Source: Rhodanobacter glycinis (GTDB taxonomy: Bacteria; Pseudomonadota; Gammaproteobacteria; Xanthomonadales; Rhodanobacteraceae). From it: a DNA stretch of 64,000 bases. Position 1 is the first letter of the stretch, and the number at the start of each line of letters is the position of its first letter. This document shows positions 1 through 8,086 of the stretch, in pieces. The notes under the pieces are model-generated. The model was not told the DNA's origin, searched no databases, and saw only the letters and a list, made by a program, of their open reading frames with translations. Location: assembly GCF_006438785.1 (NCBI RefSeq), contig NZ_RCZB01000002.1:124001-188000 (forward strand). The letters run 5' to 3'. Both the position numbers and the translations under genes were made by a program.

Positions 1-498
1 CGCGGTACTGACCCCCGGTAGCGGCTGCGGCGGCAGCGCACCCAGCGCCAGCACGGCAGCGTCCACACGACGGCTCTCCTCGCCGTGGATCACGGTGACG
101 CCGTCGCGCTCAGGCACCAGCGCATCGACCGCGAACGGAATGATGTTCACGTCATGGCCATGCGCGTTGCCTTGCTGGAGTGCGCGCGCCACTTCCGCCT
201 CGAGGTAGTCGCCGTAACGGCGGCGGGGCAGGAAGTCGGTGCCGGCAATCGCCGGATCGTCACGCTGCACGAAATCCAGAAAGCCGCGTGGCTTGCCGGC
301 GAACATGCTCATCGAAGCCGCCCGCACGTTCAGCAGGTGGCGTTCCGACGCGGTGCCGTAGGCCACCCCGCGTGCGGACGCCTCGCCGCCCGTATACCAG
401 TCCAGATGCAGCGGCTGCGGCGGCTGGCGCTCCAGCATTTCGCTGAGCAGCGTGGCGGCCGCGGCACCGCCGCCGATGATGGCGACCCGTCGAAACAT
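1..498 (-). CDS. FAD/NAD(P)-binding protein (3' end outside the window)
   Basis: Read on the minus strand from an ATG at 498, the frame stays open to the window edge, giving 166 N-terminal codons. Residues 5-12 hold a dinucleotide-binding glycine motif (A-I-I-G-G-G-A-A) right after the start, as in Rossmann-fold flavoproteins. Further on are R-G-V-A-Y-G-T and H-L-L-N-V-R-A, which are typical of the FAD-NAD(P)-binding family related to YdhS and HpyO, often annotated as hydroxyacylglutathione hydrolase-linked or simply FAD-dependent. It ends 30 bp before the cupin gene reads towards it on the same strand, so the two probably share a transcript. The substrate is unknown. The catalytic half is missing from this window. 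Confidence 0.7.
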   Translation of the reverse strand, partial: MFRRVAIIGGGAAAATLLSEMLERQPPQPLHLDWYTGGEASARGVAYGTASERHLLNVRAASMSMFAGKPRGFLDFVQRDDPAIAGTDFLPRRRYGDYLEAEVARALQQGNAHGHDVNIIPFAVDALVPERDGVTVIHGEESRRVDAAVLALGALPPQPLPGVSTA

Positions 499-527
499 GG
501 AATTCCTTGTATGTAGTGGCGTGTCGA

Positions 528-1106
528 TCAGCGGTGCAGACGGCCGGCGATGGCGCTGCGCTGCGGCTGCGCGATCCATCGTCCGGCCGGTTCCGCCTGC
601 TCGTAGGCGAAATACCGTGCCAGATCGCCACCATAGACGTGAAGCGTCAACGCCGTATCGTAGCGGGACAGGTTGCGGCAACGATGCGCATGGTTCTGAT
701 CGCCCTCGAACCAGGTACCGTCGCCCGGTCCGAGCCAGTCGCGGCCGCGCATGCGCAGGTCGCCCGAGACGGGGTCGCGTGCATACGACTGTACTTCCAG
801 CGCGCCATGCAAGGTCATTTCCAGGCCCCACAATCCCGCATGGTCGTGCACCGGGGTGAGGTGGTTCGGCGGCCACGCCATCACCAGCACGCTGATCGAT
901 GGCATGCTGCGTTCGGCCAGCAGCCAACGCTCGAGGCCACGCTGGCGCGTACGCAAAGCGGCAAGTCGCACGGCCAGTGCAGCCCCGTCCTGATGTACCA
1001 CACGGCCGAGTTCGCGCGCCATCGAGGCGAGATCGGGTTGCCCGGCAGTGGCATGCTCGAGCGCGATCGCGCTCAGGGTTTTCAGGGTGTTCGGATGCTT
1101 GCCCAT
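528..1106 (-). CDS. Cysteine dioxygenase-like cupin protein
   Basis: This 192-residue protein has the cysteine dioxygenase cupin signature. H87 and H89 lie in P-V-H-D-H-A-G, and H141 lies in H-R-C-R-N, matching the three-histidine iron site and the HRVEN-type second motif of the family. A Trp-Gly-Leu-Glu stretch follows the first pair. The family oxidises the thiol of cysteine or a related thiol acid to a sulfinate in the cytoplasm. Which thiol this enzyme uses cannot be read from sequence. Bacterial homologues also include 3-mercaptopropionate dioxygenases. It is co-directional with and just upstream of the FAD-binding protein gene, which suggests a shared sulfur-related role, but that is inference. 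Confidence 0.8.
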   Translation of the reverse strand: MGKHPNTLKTLSAIALEHATAGQPDLASMARELGRVVHQDGAALAVRLAALRTRQRGLERWLLAERSMPSISVLVMAWPPNHLTPVHDHAGLWGLEMTLHGALEVQSYARDPVSGDLRMRGRDWLGPGDGTWFEGDQNHAHRCRNLSRYDTALTLHVYGGDLARYFAYEQAEPAGRWIAQPQRSAIAGRLHR

Positions 1107-1281
1107 GCATGAAACCTGGCAGGGTGAATGGGCGTCAGTGGAGCATGCGTATCGTTAAAGACGCGTAAGCCGCCGGCGCTGCAAGCCCCCTCGGCGCGTG
1201 CGATCGCGTGCGATCGCGCCGTCACGCCGGCAGGGGGCAATCGTTGCCGCCGAACGCCCGGCCGGAGTGGCCGTGAACGGC

Positions 1282-1950
1282 TTACTCGCGCAGGTCGAAA
1301 TTCACCGGCACCCGGGCCCAGGCGCGCACCGCGCGCCCGTTCACCATGGCCGGCTGGAAGCGCCAGCCCGCCAGCACCTGATCGCGCGCGCTGCGGTCGA
1401 GCAGGGCATAGCCACTGCCATGCTCCACCGTCACTTCCACGGGTTTGCCGGTTTCATCCACCAGCACCCGCAACAGCACGCTGCCATGCATGCGCTGGCG
1501 CAGGGCCACGCTGGGAAAATGCAGCGGTGCCGAGCGATAGGCAAGGCTGGCCTCCACCGGAACTGTCTCCGTCGCCGTGCCCGGCATGGCGTTGTCGGGC
1601 AGCACGGTCGGATCGCTGACCGGCGATGCGGCGAGGCGGCCCTCGGTGCTGGGCACCACTGCCGGCGGGCTGAATGGCACCGGTCGCAGGCGGGCTTGCG
1701 GCAGCGTGGGTGGATGCGGCAACGGTTTCAGTTCGATCGCTGGCGGTGGCGGCAGCACCGCCGGCGGAGTGATCAGGCGAATCTGCTGGATCGCGGCGGG
1801 CTGGTGAATCAGTGCGAGCTGCGCCGGAGTGATCGGCCGCGAGGCGATCACGAGAACGGCAAGGTTGAGTGCAATCGCTGCGCTGATGGCGGCGATGCGT
1901 GCACTGTCGGGGTGGGTACGATGAGCAACGGCCAGGCTTGCGGACGACAT
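1282..1950 (-). CDS. TonB-like energy transducer
   Basis: This 222-residue protein has one N-terminal membrane segment (about residues 18-36). A proline-rich periplasmic linker follows (roughly 55-110, many P-P-P and L-P-P-P units), then a C-terminal TonB domain (about 140-222) with the G-S-V-L-L-R-V-L-V-D and G-W-R-F-Q-P-A motifs. TonB proteins couple the inner-membrane proton motive force to outer-membrane receptors. The frame is open further upstream, but the ATG at 1950 is preceded by a strong AGGAGG ribosome site seven bases away and directly precedes the polar head and membrane helix. No exbB or exbD lies beside it, so it is probably an accessory TonB. The receptor at 45228-47633 is a possible client, but nothing links them directly. 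Confidence 0.85.
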   Translation of the reverse strand: MSSASLAVAHRTHPDSARIAAISAAIALNLAVLVIASRPITPAQLALIHQPAAIQQIRLITPPAVLPPPPAIELKPLPHPPTLPQARLRPVPFSPPAVVPSTEGRLAASPVSDPTVLPDNAMPGTATETVPVEASLAYRSAPLHFPSVALRQRMHGSVLLRVLVDETGKPVEVTVEHGSGYALLDRSARDQVLAGWRFQPAMVNGRAVRAWARVPVNFDLRE

Positions 1951-2256
1951 GGGCGACCTCCTGACAACGATGGGGTTGTGGCGGCAGTCGCGCTGCGTGA
2001 GCAGGGGGATCGCGCTGTCGCGATTGCAGCGTATGCCTGTATGGCACGATCGCGCAAGCGGACGGCTGGACGGCCATTTGTGCGGCGATGACACCGGCGC
2101 GTGATGGCTTGCGCACGGCAGCAGGGACACGCAGCCGCGACAGCGGTCGGGCGCGGGTCCCCGGCAACAAGAGATTTCACGCAGGCATCGCCCACGGCAG
2201 GGTAGTCCTGCAACAATCAGTGATCGGCGGTGAGCCGGGCAGGATGGGAGAACGGC
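1951..2256. other. Divergent intergenic region
   Basis: About 306 bp separate the divergent tonB-like gene and the secreted-protein gene. Open frames here are extensions or shadows without family signatures. A small hairpin (GCAGG, 5-nt loop, CCTGC) lies at 2197-2211. No promoter of convincing quality was found by eye. Confidence 0.4.
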
Positions 2257-2694
2257 ATGAGTCTGATCAAATGGGCGGGCGTGGTGGGATTGGCGTGTGG
2301 CTGGCTGCTGCTGGGCACGCCGGCACGGGCCGGCGACCTTTCCTGCAAGATGAGTTTCCAGCTGTCCGGCTGGTCGGTGTTCTACAAGACCGCCAGCGGC
2401 AGCGGCACAGTTCGCTGCAGCAACGGCCAGAGCCTGCACGTGAAGTTGCGCGCCAAGGGCGGCGGCCTGACGTTTGGCAAGACGAAGATCACCGACGGCA
2501 TCGGCAAGTTCAGCGGGATCAGCAACGTGCGCGACGTGCTGGGCCACTACGCCAACGCGGAAGCGCACGCTGGTGCCGAGGACAAGGCTGCCGACGCGCA
2601 GGTGCTGACCAAGGGCAATGTGTCGCTGGCGCTCAGCGGCAAGGGCAGCGGCTGGAATCTCGGCGTGGCGTTCGGCGCGTTCATCATCGAATAG
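2257..2694 (+). CDS. Secreted protein of unknown function
   Basis: This 145-residue protein has a clear signal peptide: a Lys at position 5, a hydrophobic stretch of about residues 6-20, and a T-P-A-R-A-G type cleavage region near residue 25. The mature part has two cysteines and is Gly/Ser/Lys rich. Its repeated G-S-G and G-K-x-S elements and C-terminal V-A-F-G-A-F-I-I-E look like a small beta-structured periplasmic or outer-membrane-associated protein. The ATG at 2257 was preferred to a GTG-type start 27 bases upstream because it places the signal peptide at the N-terminus. I do not recognise the family, though it resembles conserved hypothetical proteins of Xanthomonadales. Confidence 0.75.
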   Translation: MSLIKWAGVVGLACGWLLLGTPARAGDLSCKMSFQLSGWSVFYKTASGSGTVRCSNGQSLHVKLRAKGGGLTFGKTKITDGIGKFSGISNVRDVLGHYANAEAHAGAEDKAADAQVLTKGNVSLALSGKGSGWNLGVAFGAFIIE

Positions 2695-2803
2695 TGCAGC
2701 GGTTGGCGCGCGGCCGGGATGCCGTGAGTGCAACAGACAGGCGCCGCAGCGCCCACCACGTTACGGCGCTGCGCGGCGCCTGCGATCATGCCAGGAGCGA
2801 TCC

Positions 2804-3472
2804 ATGTCCACCCCATCCCACGCGGTGATCCCGCGCTACCGTTTCGGCGACGAGTTGGCCAGCAGCGTCATCCATGGCGTCGGCATCGCGCTGAGCATTG
2901 CCGGGCTGGCTGTGCTGGTGGCGTTCGCCGCCCTGCACGGCAATGCGCTCACCGTGGTGGCTTGCGCGGTGTTCGGTACCTCGCTGGTGCTGCTGTACAC
3001 CGCCTCCACCCTGTACCACTCGATCTCCGTGGCGTCGGCCAAGCCGGCGTTGCGTGCGCTCGACCACATCGCGATCTATGTGTTGATCGCCGGCACCTAT
3101 ACGCCGTTCACCCTGATCGCACTGCCGGGCGCCTGGGGCTGGAGCCTGTTTGTGGCGGTGTGGACACTGGCACTGGTCGGCAGCGCGCTGGAGCTTGGCC
3201 TGCGCAAGCGCTACCACAAGCTGGCCGTACTGCTGTACGTGGGCATGGGGTGGATCGGCATGGTCGCGTTCGAGCCGCTCAGCAAACATCTGCAGACCGG
3301 TGGCACGGTATTGCTGATCGGCGGCGGTCTGGCCTATACGCTGGGCGTGCCGTTCTATCTGTGGCGGCGGCTCCCGTATCACCATGCGCTGTGGCATGTG
3401 TTCGTGCTGACCGGCAGCGTGCTGCATTTCCTCGCCGTGCTGTTGTATGTGATTCCCGACGCGCCGGCATGA
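2804..3472 (+). CDS. Hemolysin III family (PAQR-type) membrane protein
   Basis: This 222-residue protein has about seven hydrophobic helices. It carries the family signatures: S-S-V-I-H-G-V-G near the N-terminus, T-L-Y-H-S in the second helix region, L-D-H-I-A-I-Y-V-L-I-A-G-T-Y-T-P in the centre, and a C-terminal H-A-L-W-H-V-F-V-L histidine pair. These histidines are the likely metal ligands of the CREST/PAQR superfamily. Bacterial members such as YqfA are inner-membrane proteins linked to membrane-lipid homeostasis. True hemolytic activity is not implied. ATG 2804 follows an AGGAGC ribosome site. Its stop overlaps the ATG of the next gene (ATGA), so the two are translationally coupled. Confidence 0.88.
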   Translation: MSTPSHAVIPRYRFGDELASSVIHGVGIALSIAGLAVLVAFAALHGNALTVVACAVFGTSLVLLYTASTLYHSISVASAKPALRALDHIAIYVLIAGTYTPFTLIALPGAWGWSLFVAVWTLALVGSALELGLRKRYHKLAVLLYVGMGWIGMVAFEPLSKHLQTGGTVLLIGGGLAYTLGVPFYLWRRLPYHHALWHVFVLTGSVLHFLAVLLYVIPDAPA

Positions 3473-3846
3473 GCGTGCCGACGACACTCGACGTCATGCG
3501 CGGCGAGCTTGAGGATGCGGCTGCGCATCTGGGCAAGCTGCACGATCTGCGCATCAAGCCGATGTTCGGCGGCCTGATGGCCTGGCTCGATGAAAAGCCG
3601 TGCGCATGGCTGACGCCCGCTGGACTGGCCCTGAAGCTGGCGCCCGCCGATCAACCGGCCTTGCTGCAGCTGGCGGGGGCATCGCGGCTGATCGCCAAGC
3701 CGGGTGCGGCGCCGAGCCGGCACTACATCGTGCTGCCCGCACCGCTGAGCCGCGATACCGTGCAACTCGCGGGTTGGCTGGCGAAGAGCGCGCGAGCGGC
3801 GGCGAGCTCGCGACCCGCCGCGTCATCGCCGCGGCGGCATCGCTGA
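3469..3846 (+). CDS. TfoX N-terminal domain protein
   Basis: This 125-residue protein matches the TfoX N-terminal domain: the R-I-K-P-M-F-G-G-L-M-A-W-L core near residues 28-40, then short strands with A-L-K-L-A and H-Y-I-V-L-P. TfoX/Sxy proteins promote natural competence in gammaproteobacteria, but stand-alone N-terminal domains are widespread and mostly uncharacterised. The C-terminal 25 residues are Ala/Ser/Arg-rich and probably disordered. The gene starts within the stop codon of the hemolysin III-like gene, a coupled pair. Confidence 0.8.
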   Translation: MSVPTTLDVMRGELEDAAAHLGKLHDLRIKPMFGGLMAWLDEKPCAWLTPAGLALKLAPADQPALLQLAGASRLIAKPGAAPSRHYIVLPAPLSRDTVQLAGWLAKSARAAASSRPAASSPRRHR

Positions 3847-3903
3847 CGCCGCGCCGGCATGCGGGTGGCGAGGGCCGCACGACCATCACCGCGCGGTGAT
3901 CGA

Positions 3904-5691
3904 TCAGGGTTTGCGCCGGGCTGGCACGAATTGGGTGCGCACCGCTTCGGCAAGCTGTTCCGGTGGCAGCAGGCCCTGGCCGATCACGAAATCGTTGAAT
4001 GCCATCCGGTCGAATGCCGGCCCCAGTGCCTGTTCGGTTTGCAGGCGCAGTTGCTGCAGGCGCATGTAGCCGTAGAAATAGGCGGTGGCCTGGCCGGGCG
4101 ATTCGAACGTGTAGCGATTGATCTCCTGCCGCGCCAGCGCCTCGGACAAGCCGACGTCATGAACCAGCACGTCGTGCGCGCGTTCGGGCGTGATCAGGCC
4201 CAGGTTGAGCATCGGGTCGAGCCAGGCGCGCGCCGCGCGCATCAACCGATTCTGCAGCGCGATGAACTGACCCGCCGACGGTTCGTACGGCAGCATTTCC
4301 GATTCGGCATATAGCGCCCAGCCTTCCACGTTGACGCTGTTGAACGCGAACAGGCTGCGCGCCAGCGACACGCCGCGCTCGACCATCGCGGCGAACTGCA
4401 GTTCGTGCCCCGGCCGGCCCTCGTGCGCGGTGAGCGTCCACGCGGCCGCCTTGAAGGTGAAATCGTCGTAGGCCTGGCTTTTGTCATCCGACTTCCCGTC
4501 GGTGCTCGTGCCGGGATTGCCCATGGTCAGCACGAAGGTGCCCTGCTCGCCGTGGTTGTTCACGAACGGTGGCGGGTCCATGTGCGGCGCCGGCACCTGC
4601 GCCGCCTCTGCCTCCGAGGCCAGGCGCATCTGCATCTTGCGCTGCGGCAGGGTGACGATGTGTTCGCGCCGGATGATCTGCTCGATGCGTCCGAGCACCT
4701 CGTGATACCACGGCACCACCTGATCCTTGCCCAGTTGCTGTTTCTTCAGCGCCTTCAACACGTCGCGATAATCGACGGCGTCGATGCCTTCGGCCTTCGC
4801 CACGGTCGGAGCCAGCACCTGCAGCATGCCGCGCAGCTCGACGAACTCCAGTTGCGCCTGCTGGATCAGTTGCTGCGGTGGAATGTCGATGCCGACCTGC
4901 TTGAGGTTGTAGGCGTAGAGCGGTTCGGGCAGGCGGAAATCGGTACGGGCGCGCGGCAGCACGGTACTGCGCACCCAGCTGTCGTACGCCTGCAGCTGCG
5001 CGTCGAGCGCATCCAGCGCGGCCTTGCCGTCGGCATCGTCCAGCTTGTATTTGGCGAACAACTGGCGGATGCCGTCGACGTAACGCCGGGTGTTGGCCAG
5101 CTTCTGTTCCACCTCGCCCTTGTAGGGGCCGAGCAACGCCTTGTCGCCGAGCCGGGCGATGGTCTGCGCCTTGGCCAGGTCGGTGATGGGCGTGCAGCCC
5201 GGCGCCTTGCCGACGTAGCACTGCAGCCGCTTCAGCGCGGAGGGACGGCGCGCGGCGGCGACGTCATCTTTCAGCAGTCCAAACTCGCCGCTGAAAATCA
5301 GCTGGCCGACGTCGTTGTAGGGCAGCAGGTATTTCCGGTTGAGATCGATGCCCTCGATCTGTTCGTCAGCAGCCTTGACCAGGATCTGCAGGTCCTGCCG
5401 GACATTGATGTCTTTCTCCGCGGCCAGCAGTGCCTGCAGCTTCGCCTTCGCGGCGACCAGTGCGGCGCGCGAGCGTTCGTCCACACCCGGCTTGAGATCG
5501 GCCACCTTGTCGTCGTAACCGGTCACACCCAGTTGCGAGGCGGATTCGGGGCTGAAGCGCACGATCTCGTCGAGCAGGATCTTCGAATCGGCGTCGCTGC
5601 GTGCGATCCATGCGGGTGGTGCGGTCTGCGCACGCGCTGCACCGGCAGCGACAAGCGTGGCGGCGAAGGCGACAACGAGGCGTCTGGACAT
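3904..5691 (-). CDS. DUF885 family protein (putative secreted metallo-hydrolase)
   Basis: This 595-residue protein has a signal peptide (residues 1-22, ending A-R-A-Q). The rest matches the DUF885 family. Its hallmark is the H-E-G-R-P-G-H-E motif near residue 420, followed by an N-V-E-G-W-A-L-Y-A-E segment, which resembles a gluzincin-type HExxH...E zinc site with an altered spacing. Family members are periplasmic or secreted and presumed to be peptidases, but substrates are not established. Length is normal for the family (about 580-600). It is monocistronic by position, convergent with the TfoX gene. Confidence 0.85.
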   Translation of the reverse strand: MSRRLVVAFAATLVAAGAARAQTAPPAWIARSDADSKILLDEIVRFSPESASQLGVTGYDDKVADLKPGVDERSRAALVAAKAKLQALLAAEKDINVRQDLQILVKAADEQIEGIDLNRKYLLPYNDVGQLIFSGEFGLLKDDVAAARRPSALKRLQCYVGKAPGCTPITDLAKAQTIARLGDKALLGPYKGEVEQKLANTRRYVDGIRQLFAKYKLDDADGKAALDALDAQLQAYDSWVRSTVLPRARTDFRLPEPLYAYNLKQVGIDIPPQQLIQQAQLEFVELRGMLQVLAPTVAKAEGIDAVDYRDVLKALKKQQLGKDQVVPWYHEVLGRIEQIIRREHIVTLPQRKMQMRLASEAEAAQVPAPHMDPPPFVNNHGEQGTFVLTMGNPGTSTDGKSDDKSQAYDDFTFKAAAWTLTAHEGRPGHELQFAAMVERGVSLARSLFAFNSVNVEGWALYAESEMLPYEPSAGQFIALQNRLMRAARAWLDPMLNLGLITPERAHDVLVHDVGLSEALARQEINRYTFESPGQATAYFYGYMRLQQLRLQTEQALGPAFDRMAFNDFVIGQGLLPPEQLAEAVRTQFVPARRKP

Positions 5692-5784
5692 GAGGTGATG
5701 GCTCCCTTGGATGGGTCACCCTAAATGGCTGTCGCCATGCGCGCCATGTGCCGAAGGTCGGGGCAAAACAAGTTCACGCCGCAC

Positions 5785-6270
5785 CTAGCCGAACAGCATC
5801 GCCAGCCCGAACAGCCCCACCATCACGAACGAGAGCACCAGCTTGATCAGTGTGCCGAACAGCAGGCCGAGCCAGGTGCCGATGCCTACATGCGCCGATC
5901 TCAGCACGCTGGTGCCGGACGCCAGCTCGCCGGCGAGCGCGCCCACGAACGGGCCGAACAGCAGGCCTGGGATACCGAAGAACATCCCGACCAGGGTGCC
6001 CAGGCTGGCGCCCCACAGGGCCAGCTTGCTGGCTCCCACGCGTCTGGCGCCGAGCGTGCCGGCAATGAAATCCACGATTACCCCGACGCCGCCCAGCGCA
6101 CCGATGATCAACAGCCACCACAGGCCCAGGTGCTGATAATCGTCCAGCGCCGCCACCAGCCAGATGCCGCCGAACAGCATCGGTATCCCCGGCAGCGCCG
6201 GCAGCACGGAGCCGGCCAGGCCGCCGACGATCAACAGCGTGGCGAGCACATACAACGCGATATCCAGCAT
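5785..6270 (-). CDS. DUF456 family membrane protein
   Basis: This 161-residue protein is almost entirely hydrophobic, with Gly-rich helices. It shows the DUF456 pattern: L-P-A-L-P-G-I-P-M-L-F-G-G near the N-terminus, then an internal G-A-R-R-x-G-A-S-K motif between helices and G-x-x-x-G-P-F-x-G-A in the second half. The two halves look like an internal duplication. The function of DUF456 proteins is unknown. It is likely an inner-membrane protein. Confidence 0.85.
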   Translation of the reverse strand: MLDIALYVLATLLIVGGLAGSVLPALPGIPMLFGGIWLVAALDDYQHLGLWWLLIIGALGGVGVIVDFIAGTLGARRVGASKLALWGASLGTLVGMFFGIPGLLFGPFVGALAGELASGTSVLRSAHVGIGTWLGLLFGTLIKLVLSFVMVGLFGLAMLFG

Positions 6271-6338
6271 GCAGATCCGCCAGTGTGGTCAGGCGGCGGT
6301 ACGCCGCGGATCGCACAACCATAACCGGTTGGGACGCT

Positions 6339-6789
6339 ATGACGGGCAATGGTGCGCCGTTCGCGTCCACCGGAATCCCGTGGACTGCCCAACCCATCCT
6401 GCTCAAGGCCGACGAACTGGGCCGCATCGAGATCATTGAACGCGATGGCCTGCGCATCATCCGTCGCGACATCGCGGCCGCCACACTGGTGGACCCGCCC
6501 GTTTGCCCGCTGCGCGGCGGCGCGCGAGGCGCGCGCGTTGATCGGGCTGGCGGGTATCGGTGGTGTGCCTGCGTTGCTGGCATGGAACGGCCGCGAACTG
6601 CTGCGCAGCTACATCGCCGGTGCGCCGATGCAGCAGGCGCAACCGCGACATCGCAGCTGTTACCGCGACGCGCTTCGGCTGCTGACGCGGCTGCACCGGC
6701 GCGCCACCGGCAAGCGGCTGTACAAGCTGATCGCGCGGCGCGTGTTCGGCTACCGGGACAACGAAGGGCAAGGCCGCGTGCGCGACTGA
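6339..6789 (+). pseudogene. Decayed RIO-like serine/threonine kinase gene
   Basis: The N-terminal part reads from ATG 6339 (I-L-L-K-A-D-E-L-G-R-I-E-I-I, then I-I-R-R-D-I). Near 6480-6490 the homology moves to the next frame (W-W-T-R-P-F-A-R, A-A-A-R-E-A-R-A-L, then G-V-P-A-L-L-A-W-N-G-R). After L-H-R-R the sequence jumps directly to the C-terminal signature A-T-G-K-R-L-Y-K-L-I-A-R-R-V-F-G. The intervening block is absent; in intact Xanthomonadales homologues it carries the H-N-D-L-x-K-E-x-N catalytic loop and the D-F-Q-L-A metal motif. The gene therefore has both a frameshift and a deletion of the kinase core, about 110 residues judged from remembered homologues. It cannot encode an active kinase. 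Confidence 0.75.
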
Positions 6790-6797
6790 GCCGCGGC

Positions 6798-7574
6798 TCA
6801 CTTCTCGACGAAGGCGCGCTCGATCACGTAGTCGCCCGGCTCGCGCGTGCGTGGCGAGGGCTGGAAGCCGCGGCCTTCGAGCAGGCCGCACAGGTCGTCC
6901 AGCATCGCCGGGCTGCCGCACAGCATCACGCGGTCGGTTTGCGGATTCAGTGGCGGCAGGCCGATCGCCTCGCTCATCACGCCGTCGACGATGGCGTCGG
7001 TGATGCGCCCGCGATGTCGAAACGTTTCGCGCGTGACCGTGGGGTAGTAGATCAGTTTCTCGCGCACCAGTTCGCCGAGGTATTCATGTTGCGGCAGCTC
7101 ATGTTCCAGATAGTGCGAGTAGGCGAGGTCGTCGATGTGGCGCACGCCGTGGGCCAGCACGATCTTGTCGAAGCGCTCGTAGGCTTCCGGATCGCGCACG
7201 ATGCTGAGGAACGGCGCCAGGCCGGTGCCAGTGCCAAGCAGGTAGAGATGCCGGCCGGGCTTCAGGTCGTTCAGCACCAGCGTGCCGGTGGGTTTGCGGC
7301 TGACCACCAGCGGGTCGCCCGGTTTGAGGTGCTGCAGCTGCGAGGTGAGCGGACCGTTGGCAACCTTGATGGAGAAGAATTCCAGATGCTCTTCCCAGCT
7401 GGCGCTGGCGATGGAATACGCGCGCATCAGCGGACGGCCGTCCGTTTCCAGCCCGATCATCACGAACTGCCCGCTGTCGAAGCGGAAGCCGGGATCGCGC
7501 GTGGTGCGAAAACTGAAGAGGGTGTCGTTCCAGTGCTGCACGTCGATCACGTGCTCGGTTGCCATTGCCACCAT
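6798..7574 (-). CDS. fpr: Ferredoxin-NADP(+) reductase
   Basis: This 258-residue protein is clearly bacterial Fpr. The FAD-binding motif R-A-Y-S-I-A-S-A lies in the first third. The NADP-binding G-T-G-T-G-L-A-P-F motif is central, followed by L-A-H-G-V-R and M-L-C-G-S-P-A-M-L. It ends in the diagnostic E-R-A-F-V-E-K. It transfers electrons between NADPH and ferredoxin or flavodoxin, commonly in oxidative stress and Fe-S maintenance. Length matches Pseudomonas/Azotobacter Fpr. Two in-frame ATGs (7574 and 7565) are possible. The upstream one is used here because it gives the usual family length. Confidence 0.93.
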   Translation of the reverse strand: MVAMATEHVIDVQHWNDTLFSFRTTRDPGFRFDSGQFVMIGLETDGRPLMRAYSIASASWEEHLEFFSIKVANGPLTSQLQHLKPGDPLVVSRKPTGTLVLNDLKPGRHLYLLGTGTGLAPFLSIVRDPEAYERFDKIVLAHGVRHIDDLAYSHYLEHELPQHEYLGELVREKLIYYPTVTRETFRHRGRITDAIVDGVMSEAIGLPPLNPQTDRVMLCGSPAMLDDLCGLLEGRGFQPSPRTREPGDYVIERAFVEK

Positions 7575-8086
7575 GGTGGGTTTGTCTCGTCTTGTTGCCG
7601 CGTAGTGTCGGGAAGGTTGCATGCTCGGCCATCCGGCAGACCGGGGGCGAGACTTGCCGGGAAGGCGGTGTTGCCGCGGCGCCTGGCGGACGCCGGGACA
7701 GCCGCGGCGGCAGCTGCCAAGGATACGCGAGCGGGCGTGAATGCGCCCATGCCAACCAGGGCAATGGACCGGCGGGATCCGGCGGAGGATAGTCAGCGAA
7801 ACCCGATGCGTTGCACAGGGTGAACGGCAGTATCCGATTCTGCGATCGGCGGCCGTTCAGCTGTGGGAGCCGGTGATGTACTACTCAGGAGCTGGGCGAA
7901 GTACTACAACGAGAAGATCCCATGTATTACGCATGGAACATTCTTGAACTACAGCGTTGAAGTTGCGCATACTCCATCGTTGCTCCGATTTGGTGCGTCA
8001 CGGCCAGGTCGGGAGGGATACCAGGGGGATTCCGTTGCACGCCCGTAATGGCGTGCCAGGTTTCTTGATGGTGACTTCGGGGACGG
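7575..8086. other. Long intergenic region before the sigma-54 activator gene
   Basis: No convincing gene is seen in these 512 bp. Features: GTACTAC direct repeats at 7878-7884 and 7901-7907; a weak sigma-70-like pair TTGAAC (7944-7949), 18-bp spacer, CATACT (7968-7973); and a perfect inverted repeat at 8037-8056. The middle is AT-richer than its flanks. These probably form the control region of the activator gene. Confidence 0.4.
8037..8056. promoter_or_regulatory. 20-bp inverted repeat upstream of the activator gene
   Basis: GCACGCC and GGCGTGC are perfect 7-bp arms around a 6-nt AT-rich centre, 30 bp before the activator start codon. This is either an operator or a leader hairpin. No T-run follows, so a terminator is unlikely. 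Confidence 0.4.

Noticed and set aside
7606-7621. TGTCGGGAAGGTTGCA, resembling a sigma-54 promoter
   Set aside because: The -12 half is perfect, but the essential GG at -24 is missing (GT), and the nearest gene in that direction is over 450 bp away.
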